A stretch of DNA of 64,000 nucleotides from Paraphysomonas bandaiensis (Eukaryota; Chrysophyceae): contig CBFFRP010000068.1 in assembly GCA_965644295.1 (NCBI GenBank), forward strand, positions 1 to 64,000, in the 5' to 3' direction. Within the stretch, counting starts at the first letter, position 1. The number at the start of each line of letters is the position of its first letter. Of this stretch, positions 21,473 to 31,238 are shown one piece after another. The notes under the pieces are model-generated. The model made no database searches, had not been told where the DNA came from, and worked only from the letters and a program-made list of their open reading frames with translations. Position numbers and translations under genes: made by a program.

Positions 21473-22752
21473 TGGACCTAGTCAAATTGGTGTAATTTCC
21501 TAGTCACACCAAAATTGGTGTAAAAACCTAGTCATTTAATAATTCATATTTTTAGTTTACAATGACTAGGTGTTTATGGTATTCACCTAGTCAAAAATAA
21601 AAATTTTCATTCAAACATGGGAGCATACTCTAGCCATCAATTAATAAATGTATATATTGTATACATGCAATATATAACATTATAACGTTGCATTCCAATG
21701 AGAATTGGACAGTTTCTCGTGACCATGTCCGGTGCAGTTCCATAGCTTCCCAAGGGCCATGACATCGGTGGGTTCACCGTTGATGAGGGACCTCGCTGCA
21801 TTGTGAGTCTAAATGGAAATCAACATGTTCTTCACATCATGTCCCCTGAGCACATAATTAAGATATGTAGAGAGCTATAAATGTATTTTACATACCTCAC
21901 AAGCGATATTGGGTTTGCGCTTGATCATTAAGGGATCTCCCGTACAACATACATAATATTATACTGTGGTGCCTGTCATACAATGATTAGCACTCACAAG
22001 ATTGTAAAATATATTGTGTCATACAATGATTAACAGTCACAAGATCGTAAAATATATTGTAATATATGTATGCAGAGTAGGATCTCACAAATGATGTACG
22101 GCTTGAGGTAGGATCAGTACGTAAGACGGATGAGAGACACTCCTCATGCTCATGATTCTGATGTTCTGCTGCAGCTCTACACTCTACAGTCCACTTCAAT
22201 GATGCTATTTTTGCAAACTTGTTCCCTGAAACCTCTTTTTTTTCTTTGTTGGATTAGAAACATGGGGATTTATGCATCCCTGAAAAAGCCAATGCACTCA
22301 TTGAAGCCATTCAGCAGAGAAGTGAAGGAAGGTGAGCGCCATCTCTCGCAGCATATAAAGATCTCAAGATGTCCTGCGGATCATAGAGTGAGTTATACCC
22401 ACAGCTTCATGGAACCTCCTCCCCATAACACTCACAGGGACCCATCGCTATATACATACATGCTACAGATAGGCTAGATAGACATACACGTACACCTGTG
22501 TTATGTAGATATGTATATATGAGCTTATTGTTATGTTTGAGTGTTTGTTTTGATGCTCTGTAAGCCACTAATATATTGTGTGGTGTGAGATGGTATCTTA
22601 GACAGTCACAGCGTGTAATCAATGGATATAAGAACGACTAGGTTGAATACCAAAGTTGACTAGGTTGAGTCATTTATTACTTTGACTAGGTTATTCCACC
22701 AAAAATAGCGTGACTAGGTAATTCAACCAATTTGACTAGGTTGAATAACATT
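21473..22752. mobile_element. About 1.3-kb element with CTAGTC-rich inverted ends
   Basis: The left end (about 21473-21610) and right end (about 22636-22752) are imperfect inverted copies. Each contains several ACCTAGTCA/TGACTAGGT units spaced 20-40 bases apart. A solo copy of the right end lies at 39384-39470. The interior has no transposase. It shows two stretches that read like spliced coding fragments: minus 21960-21690 (IKRKPNIACE joined across an intron to THNAARSLINGEP) and plus about 22200-22485 (GDLCIPEKANALIEAIQQR). This fits a non-autonomous DNA element, possibly carrying captured gene pieces. Target duplications were not identified. Confidence 0.5.
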
Positions 22753-23671
22753 TCCCAATAAGATGAATACTTTTGCGCAACACTGAGATAATAAATTTAG
22801 CTGCACTAATTAGGCGTACACATGTACTTCTACTATACAACTGGTTCACCTGTACTTAAATATATCAACTTTTCGTGTAGTGCCCCCCGTAGCATGTTTT
22901 TGTATGGTTACGTGTTGCAGATGAATCCAGATTAAGCACATGCGTGATCATTGTAGCTTCACAGTTTCATATCATGCAACATATCCAGCTGTCAGACTAT
23001 TCTATAGCAAGTGGTCGACTACTATTACCGTTAGTTATAATAGATGTACATGCATGCATATCCGGCTGTGTCACATAACTATAGGTATTCTGTATATCGT
23101 CCATGTATTCACGCTATGCGGTTGTTGACCCCTGTAGATTTATCCACTTTGAATGGTCTGTATTATTCATATAAACAGTATCTTCTTGTAATAACTGTCT
23201 CAAGCCATTTTCCTCAATCCATTGTTTATCGTCAGCTCTCTGTTGTTGGTGGTGGTGGGATGCAAGACGCATTGCTTGTGGGTATGTATCAATTGATGTC
23301 TTCACACAGCCGCAAATCCTCTTTGCAATAATTGTGTGTATGGTCCAATAGGATTGCAGCGATAGATAAAGTATTCACATAATTGGTGAACATGTCTCAA
23401 GGTAAAATACTCTGTACTCTGTATATGTATGTATATATTTTGAATATTCTGTGAGAATTCTTAGTCTGGACTTTATTTTTTTAGCTATTTCACAATGCAT
23501 TTTTCCCCTATTTTTGAATAAAATGTCTAAAATATAGGTTTAAAAAATACTGAGATTACAAATCTTAGACAGTTTAGTGTAAAGTATTGTGTGGCTAGGA
23601 TTTGTTGCATCGAATGCCTTTGCATAAATCAATCACCATTCATATTCACAATTTCCCATTACATTGACAGA
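22753..23671. other. Spacer with one possible minus-strand exon (23114-23340)
   Basis: Reading the minus strand from about 23340 to the TAG at 23114 gives an open, hydrophilic sequence with a His/Gln cluster (SHHHQQQRADDKQWIEENG). Upstream splice partners were not found, so I do not call a gene. The remainder is AT-rich without features. Confidence 0.3.
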
Positions 23672-25247
23672 ATGAAATCGATTCGGCTGTCATGGAGTGG
23701 TATATTTATTGCATGTCTGAGCTTCCTGTGCATTGTTGAGTGTTTCAGGACGCCCCCGAATAGAGACCCTCCTGTTTTAAAATTTGATATATATAACATC
23801 AAGACCCCTCAATTGATTGGGATAATTGCAGGATGCATTGTCTTTACAGCCACAGTCTTCAGTGTGATCGTTCTGCTATATAAGAGTGGAACGTTTTCAA
23901 GGTTCGCTAAGGAAGTTGCATCTGGTCAGGAGTTGCGGTATATATCCAAAGCGGAAGCAGCAACTCCTCAAATCGCCGACCTTCCAGAATTATATGACCA
24001 CTTGCTAGATGCCAGGGCAAAGCTTTCTACGAAGCCATCGATTTTAACATTGAAAGGAAAGCATATGATTCTACGCGAACTTAAAGCTTCAGATATGAAG
24101 GATGTATACGAGGCTAGTAGTGGACAGGCGCTATTCCATGAGAGCGCATACGATCCAGAAAGAATATGGGGCTGGCTCCCAAATTTCAATGGAATGAAAC
24201 CCTATTCGTCGTTTGAAGAATTTCAGCGCGCAATGGTGGAGTCACCGAATTCTCGTCACTGTGTAATGGTTGATCCCGCTCTTGATAGAGTAGTTGGTAT
24301 GATCAGCTTGATTCACAACAACACCACTGATCTCACCATTCAGCTCGGTAAGAACATCGCTACAAAAATGTATTGTATTAATTAATACGTTAATTATAGA
24401 AAACATATGGGTTACTCCGGCATATCAGGGCAAGAAGTACTCACATGAAGCTGTGCTTATGGTATTGGAGCTATTGGTGGCCTCCGGCTATCGCCGTGTC
24501 ACTGCAGAAGTAGACTCACGACATCTCATTGGTAGAAAATTTTTAGAAAGGTACATTATCTTGTTGTATACATCTACATATTGTATTGTATGCTTTGGGC
24601 GAAGTACCATGGATCATCTGAAGTGACCGCTCCTGGGGTATCCCCCAGGATCGCAGGACGCTGTTGATTTTGCTCTATACTAGTAGCCCATATAGTATTG
24701 CACCCTCGATGTCGCCTTGAGCCGCCGTATACGCATCTTGTGTATCACGGCTGGCTCGGTGCGTCGTGAGGTGATGATAGAGTATTTTTCTTGGTGGGGG
24801 TTAGAGTGTAGGACCGCTCTTCGATGTCTGATAACGACTCTATAACCCACTCGCTCGGACATATATTTCACAAACTGTATTGGAATTGTTGTTCTCATAC
24901 ACTTTTGCAGATGTGGATTTCGAATGGAAGCCGTCCTCAGAAAGCACCGTGTCGTCAATAACCGGAACAGGGACACTGCTCTATATGTCATGCTAAACTC
25001 GGAGTGGGATCATGCCGCAATAAAACTCAAAAAGTACCTCGGAATTGATCCCAAGCCGAAAGGGGTTAAGCTTGCAGACATTGAGTCGGCTACGTCTGCT
25101 GTTCCAAAAAATAGGTCCACCCAGTCTAATGGCATCGTCGACTTAAATGCACAACAGAACCTTTCTTCCTTTTTGCAGAGTAAGCCTGTTGGTGGCAGTG
25201 ATAGCAGTAAGGGAGCGAAAAAGAAGAAAAAGAGCAAGAAAAAATGA
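23672..25247 (+). CDS. Membrane-anchored GNAT-domain (RimJ/RimL-like) acetyltransferase, three exons
   Basis: Exons 23672-24347, 24400-24550 and 24911-25247 join into 387 residues. The N-terminus (MKSIRLSW, then a hydrophobic stretch to about residue 25) looks like a signal peptide, followed by a TM segment near residues 48-70. From about residue 125 the protein matches the GNAT fold of RimJ/RimL type: LKGKHMILRELKASD, FEEFQRAM, the acetyl-CoA strand VTPAYQGKKYSHEAV, YRRVTAEVDSRH, GRKFLERCGFRMEAVLRKH and ALYVMLNSEW. The motif-A loop QGKKYS replaces the usual R/Q-x-x-G-x-G/A. It ends in a Lys-rich tail (KKKKKSKKK). GNAT enzymes of this type transfer acetyl to N-terminal or small-molecule amines; the substrate is unknown. 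Targeting to the secretory membrane is unusual. Intron 2 is 360 bases and GC-rich, unlike all other introns here. Confidence 0.85.
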
Positions 25248-26499
25248 GTCACTGTTGTAGCATGATTTTTATATAGTGTATATAGCTTGTGTATTTATGT
25301 AACATATGTCTCATTAACGTGAGTAAATATCTATTTGTCACTGTCTTGATTCGAGTGGTTTTGAATAAAACTTACACAAAGTGGAGCAGATAAGATTGTG
25401 TATAAGCGTATAAGTTAGTATTGGCTCAACTGACATCTGATACGATAACACCAGTAATTCAGCCAACTACTATGTACCAGGCACTTATATGTAAATGCTG
25501 TAATAAAATACCAAGCATAGGCATTACAGCGATAGGAGAATGGTGATGTACGCATACATGACGAGTTTTACTTAAGACAAGGTCAATATTCCAGGGCCTG
25601 GTAACCATTAATGGTAGTGCAGTTCCCGGCAATTATATTGGGATTACCATTAACGGTTACCAGGCCTTGCAATATTCTAGATATGTACGACAAGTTCACT
25701 AGGCGCAAAGCTATGGCTTATTGTCTTTGAGTGCAAAAATCTAGTGGGAAGAGGAATATGAATCTACTATATGTGTCGAAGGAGATATGAACACGGCAAA
25801 GTCAGTCAGATCAGACACGTTTAGACAGTGGGTGCAATAAAATGATAATACCATCATATTGTTTGTAGGGATTGGTCACAGGAAACAAGAGTATTTTGCC
25901 GACACACAGTGTCGATGATGTGGAAACTTCACAAATGTTTAATGCGTTACAGAAGGAAGGAGGGCATCACTGAAAATAAAGATAAAGCAGTCATCCGAAA
26001 CGAGGATTTCCAGTTTGAGTTGAAGACTTACTTCTGCTAAGAAGTGGAGGAACAATAAACAATACTGACAACAAAATATAGCACATGATCTCCGTATGAT
26101 AAATGCATGAAATATTGAGTAATAGCCATCATCTCGCGTGTGTGACTGTGTTAATAGATGATTAGCAAGCTCCCAGCTACGTATCATTGATGAGATTGTT
26201 GATATTATTGCTTCTACAGTCCATGATTGCTAGAATATCTCTTTGGATTGCAAACTATTACCTGAATGACGAGGTTGGTGCATGCTGGACCCTGTATGGA
26301 CATCTGTCTCAATAGGCAGTATATATGTGCTCCTATACATTCTAGTGTATGCAGTGTATACCTGTGTATACAGTGTATATAATACCGTACTCTCTACAGC
26401 AGAGTACAAAATTGTCCAGTTTTGTTTGTTATCATTCATCTATAAATTCCTGATTTCTGCAAATGTATATAGAATAGCTGTAACATCGTATGGGCAGGC
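25248..26499. other. Spacer with a hairpin, no gene called
   Basis: Apart from the hairpin at 25585-25676, no supported gene was found. A minus-strand open stretch at 25939-26187 has splice-like ends, but the phases do not agree. Confidence 0.4.
25585..25676. repeat. Imperfect hairpin (34-bp arms, 24-nt loop)
   Basis: The arms 25585-25618 and 25643-25676 are inverted copies sharing GGCCTGGTAACC and TTAATGGTA blocks, with about five mismatches. Possibly a small foldback element. Confidence 0.7.
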
Positions 26500-26640
26500 A
26501 GCATCTTATTTTTCGGAAATAAATTGAAGTAAATATACTCTATATAATTTTAATAAACTACAGCTGGAATACAGATAATTTTTGTCTCAATATTAGAGGC
26601 ATCTTTGAACAAAAATATACAAAGGATGCCTATACGATCA
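26500..26640 (+). repeat. Dispersed repeat family A, copy 3, just upstream of a methyltransferase gene
   Basis: GCATCTTATTTTTCGGAAAT, TTGAAGTAAATATACTCTAT, CAGCTGGAATACAGATAATT, CTCAATATTAGAGGCATC and AAAATATACAAAGGATGCC are colinear with the copy at 12945-13090. As there, the copy ends about 100-115 bases before a methyltransferase start codon. Confidence 0.75.
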
Positions 26641-26737
26641 CTGCTGTATATCCTCTACTTTAAATATGACATCATATCATCATAAGATATGAAGTGCTTA
26701 TAGATTATCAACTCACACTACTGTCAATACAATTGTA

Positions 26738-27433
26738 ATGTATAAACGTCAAAAAACTTCATCAAATTCTAAAGCTAAAAGCAGAAATTCAGATCGGATA
26801 CGGAATCTTACAGGAATTTTCTCTCCATATCGTAAGATACAATCAATGCTAGATATAGGCTGTGGGAATGCTGAAATAACATTAGAAATTGCACATCAAT
26901 ACAATATACATGAAATATATGGTGCAGATATATATCCTATTGATCAATTTCATCAACCATCATCTATATATCATATAGAATATATTCCTGTTAGTAATTC
27001 TACACTATCACTTACAGATTGTTCAATTGATTTTATTACATGTTTTATGTCTATTCATCATTTTGAAAACTTTCATAATATGATGAGAGAGATATCTAGA
27101 GTGCTGAGATCTGGAGGTTAAACTATAATTGCCTCAGCTTTCACGTGTTACGTGTTTACTTTATTTTTTATAGGTTGGTTGTTTATACGAGAACATGATG
27201 TTCCAAACCATGACACACGTCTAAAAGGTTTTTTAGACAAAATCCATGAGCAGTACGATGATCACCCTCCAGGCCCTATAAACTACTGGGACAGAGATGA
27301 CCTTGCCGATAACCTTATGCGCACATATGGGCTCATTCGTGTTGCAGATTCTGACTACCCAAAGTGTGTAAAAAACAAGATGGCAATTTATCATACACTA
27401 TTTTATAATATAGGGACTATGTACTTCATATAA
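26738..27433 (+). CDS. Class I SAM-dependent methyltransferase, two exons
   Basis: Exons 26738-27116 and 27174-27433 join in frame into about 212 residues. Motif I is MLDIGCGNAEITLEIA (about residue 37), followed by an acidic loop GADIYP, motif IV-like DFITCFMSIHHFENF and REISRVLRSGGWLFIREHD, with the intron inside the SGGW segment. This is the Methyltransf_11/25 fold. The IREHD strand end after a beta-4/beta-5 GG turn is reminiscent of a group of protist and giant-virus methyltransferases, but I cannot name the substrate. The first exon is AT-rich. The 3' end is taken at the TAA 27431-27433, although a further 3' exon cannot be excluded. Confidence 0.8.
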
Positions 27434-28220
27434 TGATAATCAAGTGATTGAGACGGTTCATTTCCATTCAGAAAATCTGATTAGAAGTGGAACTGTGAAC
27501 ATTGGAGGTATTGTATATTGTATATTGTATACAAAATGGCATTTAAGATTGTAAGTTCCACCATATAGTACTTAACATAATTAATGTGATACTAGGATGT
27601 CTTTGGCTTCTATGTATGTCATCAACTATTGCCTTCTTCATTACTATATTTCTTCAATTACTATTCATAGTTCATAGTAACGCTAGCGCTATCAGTGTAA
27701 CTCTAGAAAAATTGGGTATCATGATGAGTATGCGGTATTTAGGAGGCCATTATAAGAAAGAAATAGTGTAGGTAGTAGTATGAGATGAGACGTAGATGGT
27801 AGTTATGATGAGATTAGAAGGTATGAATACTAAGGCCAGATATAGGGGTGGAGTGGTGTATATACGGACATTTATGGTACCCGTACAGTTTTATTGTGGT
27901 ATAGCTACTTAGTACTTAGATATTCTGTAGAATGATTTAGGAGTAGGTAGTAGGATGTTAAGGGATTGGTATATACTATTTCTGGAAGTAAAAAACTAGC
28001 TATTTATGGCTGCGAAAAGGCTTCTAGAATTAGCCATGAGAGAGTAGGGATACGGGTATGGACTTTTAGATATAGCAAAGTTTAAAGAGAATCAAGAGTA
28101 AGAAGTTTTAGGTGTTGTGAGAATACTTTCGTACTACTTTCTATCCCATATCATCTGTATACATAAAAGAGGAGGTTACAACTAGTCTCCACCAGTGATG
28201 CTTTGACACCCCTAGTCACG
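27434..28220. other. Spacer, nothing certain
   Basis: A plus-strand hydrophobic frame at 27586-27771 follows an AG acceptor. It could be a lost 3' exon of the methyltransferase gene or chance. No repeat or RNA gene was seen. Confidence 0.3.
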
Positions 28221-28536
28221 TCATATCAGTATACAGTGTACAATATACTGCAATGTGCAATATATTGGTCTCTGTCCCTGGTCTAGATCTTGTCTTTTAG
28301 GTTCAAGAGCTACCGTAAAGTATTCTGTGCAAGCATAGGCATGAACTAAAGCGAAAGTTAGTAATTGTAGGTCGTTTGAAATTACGTCTTCTTCATCAAT
28401 TCCACATGCAATCTGTAACAAATATTTATTTCCGTAAAATTATTTTTAGTATAGTGAGACCTTACTGTAAATATCGAACCAATGATAAACCGGTTCAGGT
28501 ATGTGATTTCTGCACTATTAGTACTACAAGCAGACG
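28221..28536 (-). CDS. Two exons of an unrecognised protein (fragment)
   Basis: Minus-strand exons 28536-28466 and 28412-28221 join in phase at GTAAGG/TTACAG sites. They give a peptide with a short hydrophobic stretch (FIIGSIFTIACGIDEED) followed by a mixed helix and a TGA stop. Upstream exons were searched for in 28560-28900. An exon-like piece near 28800-28850 (hydrophobic, with a GTAAGT donor) has the wrong phase. The call may be the 3' end of a small membrane protein or a decayed gene. Function unknown. Confidence 0.4.
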
Positions 28537-28916
28537 CTATAGAAAATAGAAACTATAAATCTCTAAACACTTTAAGCGTAACAACATGATTGTGTTTGTT
28601 TATAAAGTAGGAATTGTTTACAAATGCTACATTCGAATATTTCATAATATAATAGTTATTATACTGCTCTCGAAAATCTTAAAGCAAAGTCATTGCTTAA
28701 TTTTATACTCTTTTAGCAGCGGTGCCCACTTAATTAAGTGAAAACGGTTCAGTTGAATATTGTGTGTTGGTCGCGGGTTATCCTTACCGAATAATAAAAC
28801 TTACCGACTCCACACAGCCAGAATATAATGAATGAGAATAAACCAAGTGAATATCTACAATATTAGTACAAAGTAAGTTATATTGGTGAGGGCTAGAGTC
28901 CTCACATTTGCTATTT

Positions 28917-29282
28917 TTATTCTGCCTTATCTGTCGGCCTCTCTTCTATCTCTCGGCTGGAAGAGGATTTACTCTTGCCAATGAGAAGCGAATTTTTAAG
29001 AGCTTTGAGCTCCCCTTCGATTTTCGCCAAGTCAAGATCCATTTCTGCCAGTATGTTAGCTCTCTCAATATCTTTCTTTGCTATCATTATCTTGTGTTTA
29101 CGTTCCTCTCTCCAGTGCACAATGAAGCCTACTATGCCTCCAACTACAACCGTGAATCCAGCCAACCAAGTGATGCCGCTGCTATGTTCTTCTAATAGTT
29201 TGAAAGTTTCGTTTGCTCCTTTTGATGTGGAAGATTTTCGTGTAGTACCAACTGAACGCAAGAACGAACGAAATTGATACAT
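28917..29282 (-). CDS. Small membrane protein with coiled coil, possibly mitochondrial
   Basis: A single exon of 121 residues from the ATG at 29282-29280. Residues 1-30 are basic and Ser/Thr-rich without acids (MYQFRSFLRSVGTTRKSST), like a mitochondrial presequence. A TM segment follows (GITWLAGFTVVVGGIVGFIV, about 40-59). A charged helix from about 60 to 105 is predicted by eye to be coiled coil. The C-terminus is Ser-rich. No family was recognised. The layout resembles small inner-membrane assembly or scaffold proteins, which is only an inference. Confidence 0.6.
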   Translation of the reverse strand: MYQFRSFLRSVGTTRKSSTSKGANETFKLLEEHSSGITWLAGFTVVVGGIVGFIVHWREERKHKIMIAKKDIERANILAEMDLDLAKIEGELKALKNSLLIGKSKSSSSREIEERPTDKAE

Positions 29283-29344
29283 TATTCCAATCAATTATTT
29301 ACTTTATGTTGTATGTGTTGTGCTGAGTCATTGTAGTTTTGTAG

Positions 29345-29566
29345 TGGGTGACTACCTAAATTGCACAAACACATAAATGCATAAAAAATAGGCTGCATAA
29401 ACTCATGAATTTATGCAGATTTATGATTTTTTAGGAGACCCCTCCGGACCCCTCGTACAAACTATCCTATATGCATAAACATATGCAGAAACTGGGTCTG
29501 AATAGATTTTTATAATCCCAGACTTTTTATGCATTTATGTATTTATGCAATTTAGGTAGTCACCCA
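29345..29566. mobile_element. 222-bp MITE with about 43-bp terminal inverted repeats
   Basis: The left end TGGGTGACTACCTAAATTGC and the right end are inverted copies over about 43 bases (through ACATAAATGCATAAAAA), with two or three mismatches. The interior is non-coding and contains a second ATGCATAAAC-type inverted pair. Target duplication is unclear. Confidence 0.75.
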
Positions 29567-29802
29567 GTGTATCGAGATAATATGCTTCTGGTGGGCACAG
29601 TCAGTGTATGAGAAGATGAGCACCCGGAGTATATACTACACACTACGACTACAATGTATATTGTTGTATCAGTTGGGGTGCATTTCTAGAGTTGAGACTG
29701 TATTCTTGTATTCTTGTATGCATACACGTCTGTAGTCTCAAATCTAGAAAAATAGGGACCCACACGCTCCATCTTCTCCGCAACACTCAGCAAGAAGGAC
29801 AT

Positions 29803-30358
29803 CCAGTCGCCGTCAAAAGTCCGAACAAGTCAAAAGTCCGAACAACCGTTTTTTGATCAAAAGTCCAAAAATGTCGTTCGAAACTCTCATATTTCTCTCA
29901 CTTCAGTGACATTGAAATCCAATTAACACAACACTTGAACTGACCTGACACTGGAGACTTATCATTCTATGGCAATCATGGACCACTGGACACGAATATG
30001 CAACCAGATTTTCATTTCATACACTGCTTCTCTCAATATCACAAGGTTTCTTATATCGTTCCAATTCATCGAGTACCCCTCACATCCGGCACCATTTCTC
30101 AAAATCCCTACATTGAATTTTCAACATGACGATCTTAAAAGGTTTGTATACAGATGGACTCTCACATATATGAGTGCTGTGCAATTCCTACGACTTGTTT
30201 TTGAATAATGTCTGATTTGTGTTCTTTCAGTGACTCGTCTATGCGACTACAAGAATCTTCGCAAAAAGAACCGACAAGACGCCATAGACAAGCTCCGGGC
30301 AGCTAAATTTGCAAAAGCACAGTCGAAAGACAGCTATGGATCAGATGTTGACCTCAAT
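29803..30358 (+). repeat. Left terminal inverted repeat
   Basis: This 556-bp inverted copy of 33478-34033 carries a second copy of the transposase 5' exons: an ATG at 30126, an intron, and an exon from 30231. Past the repeat that frame runs into unrelated sequence and stops at 30389-30391. Confidence 0.93.
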
Positions 30359-30359
30359 A

Positions 30360-31238
30360 ATGACTTTAGTTGGTCAAGGTTGCGCAGTTAAGCAGTGTGA
30401 ACCAGTACTGCTGAGAGCAAAATATTTCTCGAAGAGTGCTCCTCAGGTAGCTGTTTTTGTCTATCTATGCGTTTATACATATTTATGAGGAACAATCTAT
30501 CTTATAGGACGTAGACAAATGGTAATTGTAGCTATTCGGGTCTAGAATTGGAAGAATGAAGCGCGTGTGTTCGTTCCGGCTGGCCAGGCGTATGAGGAAG
30601 CTGTTACTGTGATCTTGTCCACTTCTGTGCCCTACGGGGATTACATAGAGACACGAAGGAGTGTAAAGAGTGTCAACATTCAAGGGAGCAAGTTTCTTAA
30701 GCAGTTCATGATAACCTCTTGGATAATATCACTCTACCTAAAGACCAAATTAGACAATGCAAACAAGAACTAGATAGTACTATCTACATATTCGTTGCTG
30801 AATTCTTATTAACAACTGGAGTGGTAATCCGATTAATTCGTAAGTTTTATTTCTTCATGCTCCACTCTCTTGAATTTGTAGACATAGCTAGCTAGGTTGT
30901 GGTATCATGATAGGTGATAACAGACAGTGGCTACATAAAATCGTTTGATTGTACTACCAGCTATGCGACACATATCATGCAGCAGCACAAAATTAACTTT
31001 ATTATAGTAATATACAATAACGATTGCTAATATATTTAGTGACGATAGCTATTAGTGTACCACTACAAGAAGAAAATAATCATAAATCAGCGGTATTAAA
31101 ACAACGTAAATAAGCGTATTAAAACAACATAATTAAGCTAACTATACTTTGTATCTGTGGCACACTTCACGGAACAGGGCCCAACAAGATCTTACGTCTG
31201 CGAGGGGCAAGTGTGGCACAGCTATCTTACAATTGTCT
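30360..31238. other. Internal non-transposase part of the transposon
   Basis: No established gene. Plus-strand coding-like pieces begin at the ATG at 30360 (TLVGQGCAVKQCEP) and continue after possible introns around 30447-30507 and 30522-30554 (FVPAGQAYEEAVTVILS, about 30555-30773), but the second junction does not keep phase. It could be a decayed captured gene. The rest is AT-rich. Confidence 0.35.

Noticed and set aside
24680-24991. Minus-strand 103-residue frame
   Set aside because: It overlaps the GC-rich intron and third exon of the GNAT gene antisense and has no family resemblance.
26738-27433. Viral origin of the SAM methyltransferase gene
   Set aside because: The IREHD-type motif recalls giant-virus homologues, but the gene has a host-like intron and shares the upstream repeat with METTL4; no virus-specific neighbours are present.
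29969-30208. Open frames of 79 residues in both terminal inverted repeats (29969-30208 and 33628-33867)
   Set aside because: They run across the transposase first intron; the short ATG at 30126/33710 with a phase-1 splice fits the rest of the gene better.
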